Below, in pieces: positions 34,573 through 43,619 of a stretch of 64,000 bases of DNA. Position 1 is the first letter of the stretch, and the number at the start of each line of letters is the position of its first letter. The DNA comes from Anaerolineae bacterium (lineage in GTDB: Bacteria > Chloroflexota > Anaerolineae > Aggregatilineales > Phototrophicaceae). The stretch spans positions 1 through 64,000 of the forward strand of contig JADLAY010000054.1 in NCBI GenBank assembly GCA_020849765.1, read 5' to 3'. The notes below the pieces were generated by a model. It saw only the letters and a program-made list of their open reading frames with translations. It did not search any database and was not told where the DNA came from. The translations under genes and the position numbers were made by a program.

Positions 34573-36579
34573 ATGGCGACCGCGAGCGACTCGGTACCGC
34601 ACGCGCCGATTGACGACACGACTTACAAGCGCCGCATCCGCGCGTGGACGCTCTACGACTGGGCGAACTCCGCCTTTTACACGACGATCCTCGCTGCGGT
34701 GCTGCCGGTCTATTTCAGCCAGGTCGCCGGGGCCACACTGCCGAGTGAGGCGACCGCGACGGCCTACTGGAGCCTCGCGCTCAGCTTCGCGCTGCTCATC
34801 AGCGCCGTGCTCTCGCCGATCCTGGGCACGGTCAGCGACGTCATGCGCGGCAAGAAGCGCTTCCTGGCCTATTTCACCACGCTCGGCGTGATCGCGGTCG
34901 GCTTCATGGTGCTGGTCGACCGCGGCGACTGGGCGCTGGCGCTCGTGCTGATTGCGGTGGCGCGCATCGCGGCGGTGGCCGCGGGCACCTTCTACGACTC
35001 GCTGCTGCCACACGTCGCCCGCGAGGAAGATCGCGATGTCGTCTCGGCGCGCGGCTATGCGCTGGGCTACCTGGGCGGCGGTCTACTGCTCGCCATCAAC
35101 GTCGTTATGATCTTCGTGCTGCCGGGCACCTGGGGGCCGCGCCTGTCATTCTTGACCGTGGCCATCTGGTGGGCGGTCTTCTCGATCCCGATCCTGCGCC
35201 AGGTGCCAGAGCCGCCTGCGGACACGAGCCGCCTCGAAGGTCGCAGCGTCATCGCGGAGAGCCTGGCCCGGCTGGGCAAGACATTCAAAGATATCCGCCA
35301 TTACAGTGAGCTGTTCAAGTACCTGGTCGCCTTCCTCATCTATAACGACGCCATCGGCACCATCATCACCATCGCCGTGATTTATGGTGCGGAGCTGGGC
35401 TTCGGCGATGTCGAGCTAATCCTGGCGCTGCTGCTGGTGCAGTTCGTCGGCATCCCCTTCAGCCTGATCTTCGGCCGTCTGCCCGACGCGAAAAACGCGT
35501 TGCGCCCGGTCTTCCTCGCCTTCATCCTGTTCAACCTGGTCGCGCTGCCGATCGTTGGCATTGCCGGGCGCCAGGTGCTGGCGGAGACACAGAGCGGCGC
35601 GCCGCCCGCACCATTCGAGGCGAGCGATGGTTTCGTCGGGCAGGGGCACTACAGCGCCGACGATGCGTCCATCGTCTACGACGGCGAGTGGGCCTCCGGC
35701 ACGATCAGCGCTGTCGAGTCCGGCCTCGACGCCGACGCGGTCGTCCAGTCGGCGAGCGCGCCGGGTGCCCGTGTCGAATTCCCGTTCAACGGCCAGGAAC
35801 TCAAGCTGATCTACAACCTGGGGCCCGATCAGGGACGGTTCGACGTGTTGATCGACGGCGCGCCCGCGATTGACCCGGACACGGACGGGCCGCTGGTCGT
35901 CGACGCCTACAGCGCTGCGCCGCGTTATGGTGAGTTCGTCGACATCAGCGCCGAGGCACCCGGCCAGCACACGCTGACCCTGGTCGTCAGCGAAGACAGC
36001 AACCCCGCCAGCAGCGGTAACGGCCTCAGCCTGAGCGCGATCGACGTGCAGCCGCCCGCCCGTGAGAGCAGCCTGCCGCTCATCATCGCCGTGATCGTCG
36101 CCGTGCAGATCGTGGCCGGGATCTTCGCCTGGCTGTTGGGCAAGCCATTGTTCTCCCGGTTGGCCGCCACGCTCGATACGCGGCGCAGTATTCTGCTCGC
36201 GCTCGGCATCTACACCGTGATCGCGATCTGGGGCTTCTTCCTCGATTCGACGGTCGAGTTCTGGTGCCTGGCCTGGCTGGTCGCGATCGTCCAGGGCGGC
36301 AGCCAGGCGCTCAGCCGCAGCCTGTTCAGCAGCCTGTCCCCGGCGGCCAAAAGCGGCGAGTTCTTCGGCTTCTACGGCGTGATGGAGAAGTTCTCCGCCA
36401 TCATCGGCCCGCTGATTTTCGCCGCCGCCGTGGCGATCTTCGGCCAGAGCCGCCCGGCCATCATCAGCCTGTGCCTCTTCTTCGCCGTCGGCGGCTGGCT
36501 GCTCACGCGCGTGAACATCGCCGAGGGCCAGCGCGTCGCCAGGGAAGAAGACGCGGCGTTGGCGGCGCGGGGGGCATAG
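34573..36579 (+). CDS. UMF1-type MFS transporter with inserted beta domain
   Basis: A 668-residue membrane protein of the UMF1 (Atg22-like) major facilitator family. It starts with the family signature RIRAWTLYDWANSAFYTTIL and has the loop motif LGTVSDVMRGKKRFL. The family is usually about 420-450 residues. The extra length is an insert at about residues 340-497, between membrane helices (after LVALPIVGIAGRQVL and before LPLIIAVIVAVQIVAG). The insert has features of an extracytoplasmic beta-sandwich (SIVYDGEWASG, ARVEFPFNGQELKLIYNLG, GQHTLTLVVSEDS). The transported substrate is unknown. The start at 34573 has GGGGGA five bases upstream. Confidence 0.88.
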   Translation: MATASDSVPHAPIDDTTYKRRIRAWTLYDWANSAFYTTILAAVLPVYFSQVAGATLPSEATATAYWSLALSFALLISAVLSPILGTVSDVMRGKKRFLAYFTTLGVIAVGFMVLVDRGDWALALVLIAVARIAAVAAGTFYDSLLPHVAREEDRDVVSARGYALGYLGGGLLLAINVVMIFVLPGTWGPRLSFLTVAIWWAVFSIPILRQVPEPPADTSRLEGRSVIAESLARLGKTFKDIRHYSELFKYLVAFLIYNDAIGTIITIAVIYGAELGFGDVELILALLLVQFVGIPFSLIFGRLPDAKNALRPVFLAFILFNLVALPIVGIAGRQVLAETQSGAPPAPFEASDGFVGQGHYSADDASIVYDGEWASGTISAVESGLDADAVVQSASAPGARVEFPFNGQELKLIYNLGPDQGRFDVLIDGAPAIDPDTDGPLVVDAYSAAPRYGEFVDISAEAPGQHTLTLVVSEDSNPASSGNGLSLSAIDVQPPARESSLPLIIAVIVAVQIVAGIFAWLLGKPLFSRLAATLDTRRSILLALGIYTVIAIWGFFLDSTVEFWCLAWLVAIVQGGSQALSRSLFSSLSPAAKSGEFFGFYGVMEKFSAIIGPLIFAAAVAIFGQSRPAIISLCLFFAVGGWLLTRVNIAEGQRVAREEDAALAARGA

Positions 36580-36595
36580 CGCCTCTCATTGCCCG

Positions 36596-36706
36596 CGGAC
36601 GACCCACGGGTCCGTCCCCACGCAATACGGACGCGCAACTGCGCGTCCGATGCGTCGGTGATCCAGAACATGGCGGACGCCCCATGGGACGTCCCTACAA
36701 TGCGCG
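36596..36706. repeat. Mosaic palindromic repeat
   Basis: Three modules: GGACGACCCACGGGTCCGTC, the palindrome GGACGCGCA-AC-TGCGCGTCC (36629-36648), and GGCGGACGCCCCATGGGAC followed by GTCCCTAC. The same modules occur at 9334-9460 in different order, and the first also within the CHAT gene at 24990. It lies between convergent genes and may act as a terminator. Confidence 0.75.
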
Positions 36707-36724
36707 GTTGTCGTGCCGGTTCGG

Positions 36725-37276
36725 TTACCCCGCTTCGTCGGCGACGCGGATATCGCTGACGGCGCCCGCGACCGTCACGTCCGGCGTGCCGATGCCCTCG
36801 TCGATTTGCGCGCCTGCCTCGAAGCTGAAATTAGCGGCGAACGTCTCACCCATTTGGCTGAAGGTGATCGAGCCGCTGGTGCTCAGGTGCGGCGCGCCGG
36901 ATGGATCGGCCAGCGAGGCGAAGGCCGGGGCGGTGTCCGGGTCGCCGAGCGTGATGGTGCCGGGCTGCATCAGCTCGAGCGGCATGTCGAAGATGAGCAC
37001 CTTGCCGCCGACCAGGCCAAGCGTCAGCGTCAGATTGCCATCGAGGGCGAAGGCGCTGACCGTCTCCACCGTGAACGTCCCCGTCTGTGCGCCGCTCAGC
37101 GTCACCGATCCGAAGGATACGCCATTGCTCGGCGCCGAGACGATGCGCGAGGGCGGGGTGGCGTTGTCCGCGACCGGCGTCGCCGTGGCGCCCCCGCCGC
37201 CGCCCGCGCCCGTCTCCGCACAGGCCGCCAGCGCGGCGCTCACGATCAGAAGCAGAAGTGTCATCCATCGTCGCAT
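36725..37276 (-). CDS. Putative lipoprotein of unknown function
   Basis: A 183-residue exported protein with a lipoprotein signal (MRRWMTLLLLIVSAALAACAE; lipobox LAAC, Cys at about residue 19). A Gly/Ala/Thr linker and a beta-rich domain follow (VSFGSVTLSGAQTGTFTVET, GKVLIFDMPLEL, GSITFSQMGETFAANFSFEA). The pattern suggests a surface-exposed beta-sandwich; no family is recognised. The start at 37276 has GGGG six bases upstream. Confidence 0.8.
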   Translation of the reverse strand: MRRWMTLLLLIVSAALAACAETGAGGGGGATATPVADNATPPSRIVSAPSNGVSFGSVTLSGAQTGTFTVETVSAFALDGNLTLTLGLVGGKVLIFDMPLELMQPGTITLGDPDTAPAFASLADPSGAPHLSTSGSITFSQMGETFAANFSFEAGAQIDEGIGTPDVTVAGAVSDIRVADEAG

Positions 37277-37376
37277 GGTGTCCCCTTTGGGTGGCAGGCC
37301 GACGCCACAACGTTGCCAGATGCTGCCCCGGCCTGTCAACCGCGAAATATGGCCATCGACCGGCCAGGGACTGCGG

Positions 37377-38165
37377 CTAGGTCGACGCCCGGCGCTGCGA
37401 TGATTGCCCTAAGCCAAAGGCAGACACCACCACGACGGCGAGGGCGGCCAGCCCGGCCACACCAGCCGCGGTCCACACAATCGGCTGAATGTCCGGGTAG
37501 CGGGCGATAATGCCGACGAACGCCCACACGATCACGGCGACGTAGGGGATGTCGCGGTTGGCGATGGCGACGACGCCCGTGATGGCCCCGGCCACGACCA
37601 GCATGAGCGCGCCCCAGGTCGCCTCGGTAATGCCGAACAGATCGCGCTGCCCGGCGGCGTAGAGCACGTAGCTGGCGTTGGCGACGGTCGCCACGGCGGC
37701 CCAGGCGAAATAGATGCTGAACGGCGCGAAGATCAGCAGGTGATCCGCCGTCGTGCGCGGCGCGTCGACCCGGCGCATGCGCACGTAAGCGAAGCCGAGC
37801 GTGAGCAGCAGCCACACGATCGGGATCATGCTCGGCGCGAACTGCTCGTACTGGAAGGCGAGCAGCCAGCCGATGTTGCCGAAACTGCCGAGGATGAACC
37901 ACGGGCCGACCGCGCGCACGAACGGATTGCGCCGCTGCGACGGCAGCGCCTGATAGACCGCAAAGCCGATCCAGCCCAGGTAGATCAGCCCCCAGATGCT
38001 GAAGGTGAAGTTAGCCGGGAAGAAATAGATCGGCAGGCGGTTGGCGATCTCGGCATTGGTCGCTGTGCCGATCGGTAGGATCTGCGACAGCGCGTTGTAT
38101 GCGATCGTGCCGACGGCTGCGATGACGTTGAGCCAGATCAGCAGCAGACTGTTCTTTGGATGCAT
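37377..38165 (-). CDS. TspO/tryptophan-rich sensory-type membrane protein
   Basis: A 262-residue membrane protein with about eight predicted helices. FPANFTFSIWGLIYLGWIGF, YFAWAAVATVANASYVL and the placement of Trp residues resemble the TspO/MBR-related tryptophan-rich family. Its length exceeds classical TspO (about 160 residues), as in a larger subgroup found in many bacteria. TspO proteins bind porphyrins; that role here is inference only. The ATG at 38165 has GAGGAG seven bases upstream. Confidence 0.75.
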   Translation of the reverse strand: MHPKNSLLLIWLNVIAAVGTIAYNALSQILPIGTATNAEIANRLPIYFFPANFTFSIWGLIYLGWIGFAVYQALPSQRRNPFVRAVGPWFILGSFGNIGWLLAFQYEQFAPSMIPIVWLLLTLGFAYVRMRRVDAPRTTADHLLIFAPFSIYFAWAAVATVANASYVLYAAGQRDLFGITEATWGALMLVVAGAITGVVAIANRDIPYVAVIVWAFVGIIARYPDIQPIVWTAAGVAGLAALAVVVVSAFGLGQSSQRRAST

Positions 38166-38221
38166 CAGGTGTCTCCTCAAAAAGTAAGTTTCGTTGCATT
38201 TCTATCAGGCAAAGTCAAGCG

Positions 38222-38243
38222 CGTGATGAGTGACGGGTGATGA
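38222..38243. repeat. Short TGATGAG word repeat
   Basis: GTGATGAGTGACGGGTGATG, a short member of the word-repeat class also seen at 27890-27910. Confidence 0.45.
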
Positions 38244-38317
38244 GTTTTTAAGATTCACGCGGCGCGACAGCTTAACCATTTGCGCAGATTGTATCTGCCC
38301 GCGCACCTGGGGGCCAG

Positions 38318-39274
38318 TTAGCCCGCCTCGCCCAGACGGCCCAGCCAGCCGATCACGTCCGCGTTGAACTGATCCGCCGCCTCTTCCATCGGCAGGTGAC
38401 CGGCGTCCTCATAGACGATCAGCTCGGCATTCGGCAGCGCGTCCGCCAGCGCTTCGCCGTTGGCCAGCGGCACCCAGGTATCCTCGCGACCCCAGATCAG
38501 CAGCGAGGGCATGCCGATCTCGCTCAGGCGATCCAGCGGCACGGGATTATTCGCTGAGTCGCGGATCAGCGCTGCGAGTGCCTGATCGAAGTTCGGCGTT
38601 TGCAGGACTTTGGTGTAGCCCGCGCGCACGGCCTCGGTCGCGAAGGCCGGGTCGGCGTAGGCCGAGGCGAGCATATCGCCATAGCGCTCCGGCGTCAGAT
38701 AGACGCGCGCGCCGATCTGCAGCCAGCGCGTGAACGGTGCGAAGCCCGCCAGCGTCCCCACGATCGGCGGGGCACTGGGATGGCCGAGCGCGCCATCGAC
38801 GAAAATCAGCCCGTCGACGCGTCCCGGATACTTGAGCGCGAAGTGGGCGATGATGCCGCCGCCTGCGCTGTGCCCGATCAGCACCGCGTGGTCGATGCCG
38901 CGCGCATCCATGAACGCGGCCAGAAAGTCGGCCTGGCTCGGCGCGGACACGTCGAAAGCGAGTGTCTTCTCGGTCAGGCCGAAGCCGGGGCGGTCGAGCG
39001 CCAGGACGTGGTAACCCGCCTCGGCCAGGGGGCCGATGTTATCCCGCCAGCTAAAGGTCGAGCCGCCCAGCCCATGGACGAGCAGCAGCGGCTGGCCATC
39101 GTCCGGGCCGCGCTCGACGTAGTACGTGTCCAGCCCCTCGACCTCGACGAACTGGCCGCCGTCGCTCGCCAGCGTGCGCGGGTCGACGCCGGTCGGGTTG
39201 AGCGGGATGAGAAACGGCACGATGAAGATGACGATGATCAGCAGCAGCAGGATGCGGAGAAGCCAGCGCCTCAT
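38318..39274 (-). CDS. Membrane-anchored alpha/beta hydrolase
   Basis: A 318-residue alpha/beta hydrolase with an N-terminal membrane anchor (WLLRILLLLIIVIFIVPFLI). The oxyanion region is VHGLGGSTFSW. The nucleophile is Ser136 in LIGHSAGGG, the acid is Asp in WGREDTWVPLANG, and the base is His in EDAGHLPMEEA. The family includes esterases, epoxide hydrolases and C-C hydrolases; the substrate cannot be told from sequence. The start at 39274 has AAGGAC upstream. It appears to be a single-gene unit. Confidence 0.9.
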   Translation of the reverse strand: MRRWLLRILLLLIIVIFIVPFLIPLNPTGVDPRTLASDGGQFVEVEGLDTYYVERGPDDGQPLLLVHGLGGSTFSWRDNIGPLAEAGYHVLALDRPGFGLTEKTLAFDVSAPSQADFLAAFMDARGIDHAVLIGHSAGGGIIAHFALKYPGRVDGLIFVDGALGHPSAPPIVGTLAGFAPFTRWLQIGARVYLTPERYGDMLASAYADPAFATEAVRAGYTKVLQTPNFDQALAALIRDSANNPVPLDRLSEIGMPSLLIWGREDTWVPLANGEALADALPNAELIVYEDAGHLPMEEAADQFNADVIGWLGRLGEAG

Positions 39275-39617
39275 GGATGGATGTCCTTATTCACGGCTAT
39301 GGATGTGTCACGCTCCCCAGCTGACACCCGCCGAGAGTCTGCCGGATCGTGGGTCAGCGCGCAAGCCAGTCGACGGCAGGGGCGTTGTAGGAGCGGGAAA
39401 ATGCGGATTGATAGACTAACCGGGTCATGAAGATGCATCCAACGACCGCCGGATGGTCAACCATCCGGCTTAGGTTGCGTCCCGTGAACGGGACTTTTCT
39501 TGCGTACATAGCCCGGTTCAGCGGGCGCAACTCTAGCCAGGGCATTGATGCCCTGGCGGGCTTCGTGTCCAGATTAGTTAGTCAATCTGCATTATCCCGC
39601 CCCCACGTGAATACATC
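39275..39617. other. Intergenic region with a divergent REPIN
   Basis: No gene is seen. It contains the hydrolase promoter region and a REPIN-like inverted pair at 39448-39562, described separately. Confidence 0.6.
39448..39562. repeat. Divergent REPIN-like inverted pair
   Basis: The left half has palindrome GCCGGATGG-TCAA-CCATCCGGC, then TTAGGTTGCG and hairpin TCCCGTGAACGGGA. The right half mirrors it: hairpin GCCCGGTTCAGCGGGC, GCAACTCTAGCC and palindrome AGGGCATTGATGCCCT. The plan is that of the RAYT-linked REPINs, but the core is GTTGCG/CGCAAC instead of ATCAAGC/GCTTGA. Confidence 0.7.
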
Positions 39618-41033
39618 TCACCCCACGCGTTTGAACGCCGCCAGCGCACGCGCCCGCGCCTGCTTATGGTCGACCAGCGGCGGCGGGTAATTGCGCGGTG
39701 GCGAGTCCATCTCCCACGGTGCGTGGAGGTGCGCGTCCGCCACGTCGCGCAGTTCGGGCACGAAGTGGCGGATGTAGCGCGCGTCGGGGTCGAACTTGCG
39801 CGACTGGCTGACCGGGTTGAAGATGCGGAAGTACGGCTGCGCATCGGTGCCGGTGCCCGCCGACCACTGCCAGCCGCCGTTGTTGGCCGCCGGGTCGCCG
39901 TCGATCAGGTGCTGCATGAAGTGTTGCTCACCGGCGCGCCAGTCGATCAGCAGGTCTTTGGTCAGGAAGCTGGCGACGATCATGCGCGCGCGGTTGTGCA
40001 TCCAGCCCGTTTGCGCGAGCTGGCGCATGGCCGCATCGACCACCGGGTAGCCGGTCTGGCCCGTTTGCCAGGCCGCGAACTCGTCCAGCGCATCACGCCA
40101 CTCCAGATCGTCGTAATTGCGGCGGAAACTGCCGCGCGCGACGTGCGGAAAGTGATGCAGGATGTGCGTGTAGAACTCGCGCCAGCATAACTCGTTGATC
40201 CACGTGTCGACCGACTCGCGGCCTGCTTGGGGCACCGCTCGGTGCTGCGCCTCGACCGCCGCCTGATAGACCTGGCGCGGCGAGATCATGCCGAAGCGCA
40301 GATACGGCGACAGTGTCGAGGTGCCGTGCGCGGCCTCTGACCACGGATCGGCGTAGAGCAGGTCGCGCGCCTCGCCATAGGCATAGATGGCGCGGGCCAT
40401 GAATCGTTCGAGCCGCGCGAGCGCCGCCGCTTCGCCCGCGTCCGGCGGCGTGACCTCCGCGCGTAGGCCCAGATCGGCCAGCGAGGGGATCGGCGGGGTG
40501 TCCAGCCCGTCCAGATTGTGAAAGCGCCCGGCTGCGAGGCCGTCACCCTGGAGGTTAGGCTTCGGTAACGTCAGCCAGGCGCGTTTGAATGGCGTGAAGA
40601 CGGTGTACGGCGCGTCCGCTTGCGACAGCACCGACCCCGGCGGATGCAGTAGCAGATCGTCGTGGGTGTGCGTCGGGCCGCCGAAGGCGCGCTCGACCGC
40701 CGCATCGCGCTTGCGAGCGTAGGGGGAATAATCCCGGTTGTAGTGGAGGGCTGCCGCGCCTGTCTCTCCCTTCAGACGCAGCAGCGCCTCCCGCGGAGTG
40801 CCCCTCAGCACGAGCAGACGCGACCCGTACCCCTTCAGGTCGGCGTCGAGCTGGTGCAGGCCGTCGAGCAGGAACTGCATTCGAGCCGGGCTGCTCCGCT
40901 TGCTACGGATGATGTTCTCGTCAAGGATGAAGACGGGGATGATCGGTGCGCCACTCGCCAGGGCGGCATTCAGCGCCGTGTTATCGCGCAGGCGCAGGTC
41001 GCGCCGGAACCAGTGGATGACGGGCGCGCTCAT
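39618..41033 (-). CDS. phrB: Deoxyribodipyrimidine photo-lyase (class I CPD photolyase)
   Basis: A 471-residue flavoprotein that repairs UV-made pyrimidine dimers with blue light. The N-terminal antenna domain starts VIHWFRRDLRLRDNTALNAA. The FAD domain shows INELCWREFYTHILHHFPHV, GYPVVDAAMRQLAQTGWMHN, RARMIVASFLTKDLLIDWR and GGWQWSAGTGTDAQPYFRI, including Trp residues used for electron transfer. The length is typical. Its ATG overlaps the TGA of the upstream oxidoreductase gene (ATGA), so the two are translationally coupled, a common pairing for light-protective functions. Confidence 0.96.
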   Translation of the reverse strand: MSAPVIHWFRRDLRLRDNTALNAALASGAPIIPVFILDENIIRSKRSSPARMQFLLDGLHQLDADLKGYGSRLLVLRGTPREALLRLKGETGAAALHYNRDYSPYARKRDAAVERAFGGPTHTHDDLLLHPPGSVLSQADAPYTVFTPFKRAWLTLPKPNLQGDGLAAGRFHNLDGLDTPPIPSLADLGLRAEVTPPDAGEAAALARLERFMARAIYAYGEARDLLYADPWSEAAHGTSTLSPYLRFGMISPRQVYQAAVEAQHRAVPQAGRESVDTWINELCWREFYTHILHHFPHVARGSFRRNYDDLEWRDALDEFAAWQTGQTGYPVVDAAMRQLAQTGWMHNRARMIVASFLTKDLLIDWRAGEQHFMQHLIDGDPAANNGGWQWSAGTGTDAQPYFRIFNPVSQSRKFDPDARYIRHFVPELRDVADAHLHAPWEMDSPPRNYPPPLVDHKQARARALAAFKRVG

Positions 41034-42592
41034 GCTGACACCGCCTCGGCGTCATCGGATTGGATGGCGCGTTCGTGGGCGCGCTCTCGGTATGCCTGCG
41101 CTTCTAATCGCCCGACCCGCGCGAGCACGTCGTCGGCGACGCGGATGGCGCCGAGCGTGACGCCCGCCGTCGATTGGCCGGGGAAGATCGAATCGCCAAC
41201 CAGCCGCACGTTGGGCAAGCCCGTGCGCGGCGAGCGGGCCGCCAGCAGCGATCCTTGCGGGAAGCCGCCGACCATGCCCAGATGTCTGCCGGTGTAGAAG
41301 TTGTAGGTGACCGGCGTGCCCGGCAGCGCCAGCGCAATCGAAGCGCGGAAGCCGGGGATGGCGCGTTCGACCAGCGCCAGCATGCGCTCGCCGTAGATCG
41401 CTTTGCGCTCGGCGTAGGCGGCGTCGCTCTCCGCCAGGGCTGCCCACCAGGGCGCGACGGCGGTGTGCGTCGTGATCGTGGCCGCGCGGTGGCCGACCGG
41501 CGCGCGTGAGCCATCCCAGTGCGGCGACAGCGAGACGAAAGCGCTGCGCCCCTCGCCGAACGCGCCGTCGTAGGCTTCGATCACCTGGTGATGATCGGTC
41601 AGCTCGGCGGGCAGATGATCGTCGCGCACGCCGACGTGGAGCACGAAGGCGCCCCAGCCATGCCGCCGACGGGCGACCTCACGGCGCAGGCCGCGCGGGC
41701 TGTCGTCGCCGAGCAGCGCGTCGAGCGACCACGGCGTCAGGTTGCCGACGACGAAATCCGCGGGGAACGTTTCGCGCTGGCGTCGACGTTCGGCCATGAC
41801 CGCAACGGCGCGCCCATCCTCCACGACGATGTCGACCGCGCGGCGCTTGGTGAGTACGCGCCCGCCAAAGGCCTCGACCGCGGCGACCAGCGTCTCGGCC
41901 AGGCCGCCGATGCCACCCTCGACGTGATAGACGCCCTGGCGCGCCAGATCGAGCGCGGTCGCGCTGTAGACGGCGTTGGCGCCGCGGCTGGTCGTCTGGG
42001 CGGCGATCAAGAGCTGGGCGTCGATGAAACGGGTGAAGGCTGGATCGTGCGCCAGCCCGCGCAGGCGCAGCCAGTCGTGCGCCGTCACGATCGTGAACGG
42101 CAGCAGGCGCAGATCCGCCGGGAAGTGGCGCAGGGCGGTCGAGGCCAGCCGCCGCAGTTCGCGCGCGTCCGTCGGCGGCCAGGGCAAGCCCGCCGCGCTC
42201 ATGCGCCAGCACAGATCGGCGAGGGCGGATTGTTCGTCCCAGAAGCGGGCGCTGTGGGGGAAATGGGCCAGCACGTCGGCGTTATCGCGCGACAGGGCGA
42301 TGTCATGATCCGGCAGGTGGACGACCCAGGCGGGATCGTGCGCGCGCACGGGCCAGCTCAGGCCGAGCCGTTCGGCGATGAGCGCGTGCGGGCCGCCCGG
42401 CTGCAAGCCTCCGGCGACGGTCGCGCCCGCGTCGAAGCGGTAGCCCTGATGCGGGAAGGTGCCCGCGCTGCCACCGGGGTAGCTCTGCGCTTCGAGCACC
42501 GTCACGTCGTGACCGGCCTGGGCCAGGAGCGCCGCCGTCGTCAGCCCGCCGATGCCCGCCCCGATGACGACGATCCTTGTCTGTTTCGCCAT
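41030..42592 (-). CDS. FAD-dependent phytoene desaturase-family oxidoreductase
   Basis: A 520-residue protein with an N-terminal FAD motif (IVVIGAGIGGLTTAALLAQAG, Glu in VTVLEAQSYPGG) and the C-terminal family motif NVRLVGDSIFPGQSTAGVTL. It belongs to the CrtI/CrtD/carotene isomerase-like superfamily that desaturates or isomerises carotenoids. The specific reaction is unknown and no other carotenoid genes are in the window. It precedes phrB with a four-base overlap, which supports a joint light-stress role (inference). Start ATG at 42592. Confidence 0.88.
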   Translation of the reverse strand: MAKQTRIVVIGAGIGGLTTAALLAQAGHDVTVLEAQSYPGGSAGTFPHQGYRFDAGATVAGGLQPGGPHALIAERLGLSWPVRAHDPAWVVHLPDHDIALSRDNADVLAHFPHSARFWDEQSALADLCWRMSAAGLPWPPTDARELRRLASTALRHFPADLRLLPFTIVTAHDWLRLRGLAHDPAFTRFIDAQLLIAAQTTSRGANAVYSATALDLARQGVYHVEGGIGGLAETLVAAVEAFGGRVLTKRRAVDIVVEDGRAVAVMAERRRQRETFPADFVVGNLTPWSLDALLGDDSPRGLRREVARRRHGWGAFVLHVGVRDDHLPAELTDHHQVIEAYDGAFGEGRSAFVSLSPHWDGSRAPVGHRAATITTHTAVAPWWAALAESDAAYAERKAIYGERMLALVERAIPGFRASIALALPGTPVTYNFYTGRHLGMVGGFPQGSLLAARSPRTGLPNVRLVGDSIFPGQSTAGVTLGAIRVADDVLARVGRLEAQAYRERAHERAIQSDDAEAVSA

Positions 42593-42687
42593 ACGTTCGC
42601 GAAATTCAATACACCCTGAACGATGGCCTAATTGTATTGAAATCCGTGCGGCGGCGGGCGAAGTCTCACGAGATGCTAAAGCGTGGG

Positions 42688-42733
42688 AGCTTTTAGCCTT
42701 TAGCGGTTAGCTGTTAGCGAATTAGCAGATTAG
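42688..42733. repeat. Degenerate TTAGC word repeat
   Basis: CTTTTAGCCTTTAGCGGTTA, GCTGTTAGCGAATTAGC and so on. It pairs in inverted orientation with the GCCAA tract at 42774-42813, about 40 bp away, with no gene between them. Confidence 0.65.
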
Positions 42734-42773
42734 CTTTTGGCAGCTCGCCGCTAGAACGAAGAGACTATAAGGA

Positions 42774-42813
42774 TCTGCCAACCGCCAACACCCAAAGACC
42801 AACAGCCAAAGAG
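42774..42813. repeat. Degenerate GCCAA word repeat next to a stop codon
   Basis: CTGCCAACCGCCAACACCCA followed by AAGACCAACAGCCAAAG. It ends at the base before the stop codon of the DUF3891 gene (42814). Confidence 0.65.
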
Positions 42814-43491
42814 CTATTCTTCCCACGGCGTGAGCGTGAACGGCATCAGCACCGGCTCCAGCCGTTCGGGATAACCCTCGATCTCGTAGCCGATGATGAA
42901 ACCGCTGTACGACTCGACCGAGAATGGCCACGGGCGCACCGCGATCACACCCTCCGGACGCAGGTCGTACTCGATCGTCACCGTGTCCGCCGAATCGACG
43001 CGCGTGCAGACGCTGCCCGCCTGATGAAAGCGCGTCTCCATCGAGAAGTCGAAGGCCACGTCGTCGCACCAGTTGGTGATCTTGTCCGCCCATTCGAAGG
43101 CGGCGCGCGGCAGGCTGGTCCTGGCGACCGAGTCGGCGATGCGTTGCTCGGCCAACGCGACCAGCTCGTCGTAGGGCGCCTCGCTGCCGCTGCGGTCGAC
43201 CAGCCGCTTCATATGCAGCAGGGCGACGGCGTTGGCGGCTGCGTCGCCCGCGTCCTGGCTGATGCCCTGCCGCTGGATCGCCAACCAGCGCTCCGGGGCG
43301 ACCTCGCCGATAGCATCGTAATCGAGCTGGCTGTAGCCGCGGTCGTGGAAGGTGACGCCTTTGATGAATGACTGGAAGTCCATGGCCGGGCGGTCGAACA
43401 GTTCGTTACCCCACAGGCTCGCCAGGATACCCGCCATGCGCGCGTGCTCCGATTGAGGGACGACGATAGGGCGCTTTTGTGACTTGAACAC
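42814..43491 (-). CDS. DUF3891 family protein
   Basis: A 225-residue protein matching DUF3891: RPIVVPQSEHARMAGILAS, FHDRGYSQLDYDA, VALLHMKRLVDRSG and FEWADKITNWCDDVAFDFSM. The spaced His and Asp residues (SEHARMAG, HDRGY) suggest a metal-binding HD-like fold, but the family function is unknown. The start is probably the GTG at 43491; the nearby ATG is out of frame, and no good Shine-Dalgarno is seen. It is a cytoplasmic single gene. Confidence 0.85.
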   Translation of the reverse strand: MFKSQKRPIVVPQSEHARMAGILASLWGNELFDRPAMDFQSFIKGVTFHDRGYSQLDYDAIGEVAPERWLAIQRQGISQDAGDAAANAVALLHMKRLVDRSGSEAPYDELVALAEQRIADSVARTSLPRAAFEWADKITNWCDDVAFDFSMETRFHQAGSVCTRVDSADTVTIEYDLRPEGVIAVRPWPFSVESYSGFIIGYEIEGYPERLEPVLMPFTLTPWEE

Positions 43492-43554
43492 AGCGTCATG
43501 CCTTGATTCTCAGGAAGCGATGCGCCAGATTGTAGCAAGTGGCTAAACGCCGGA

Positions 43555-43584
43555 CGAGGGCACAACATCGCTGCTGTGCCCTCG
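43555..43584 (-). terminator. Hairpin downstream of the membrane-anchored protein gene
   Basis: Ten-bp arms CGAGGGCACA and TGTGCCCTCG with a ten-base loop lie about 36 bases past the stop of the minus-strand gene at 43620. The T-run is weak. Confidence 0.6.
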
Positions 43585-43619
43585 TGCCAACAAGGAGAGA
43601 GGGGAGGGAATTTGTAACG

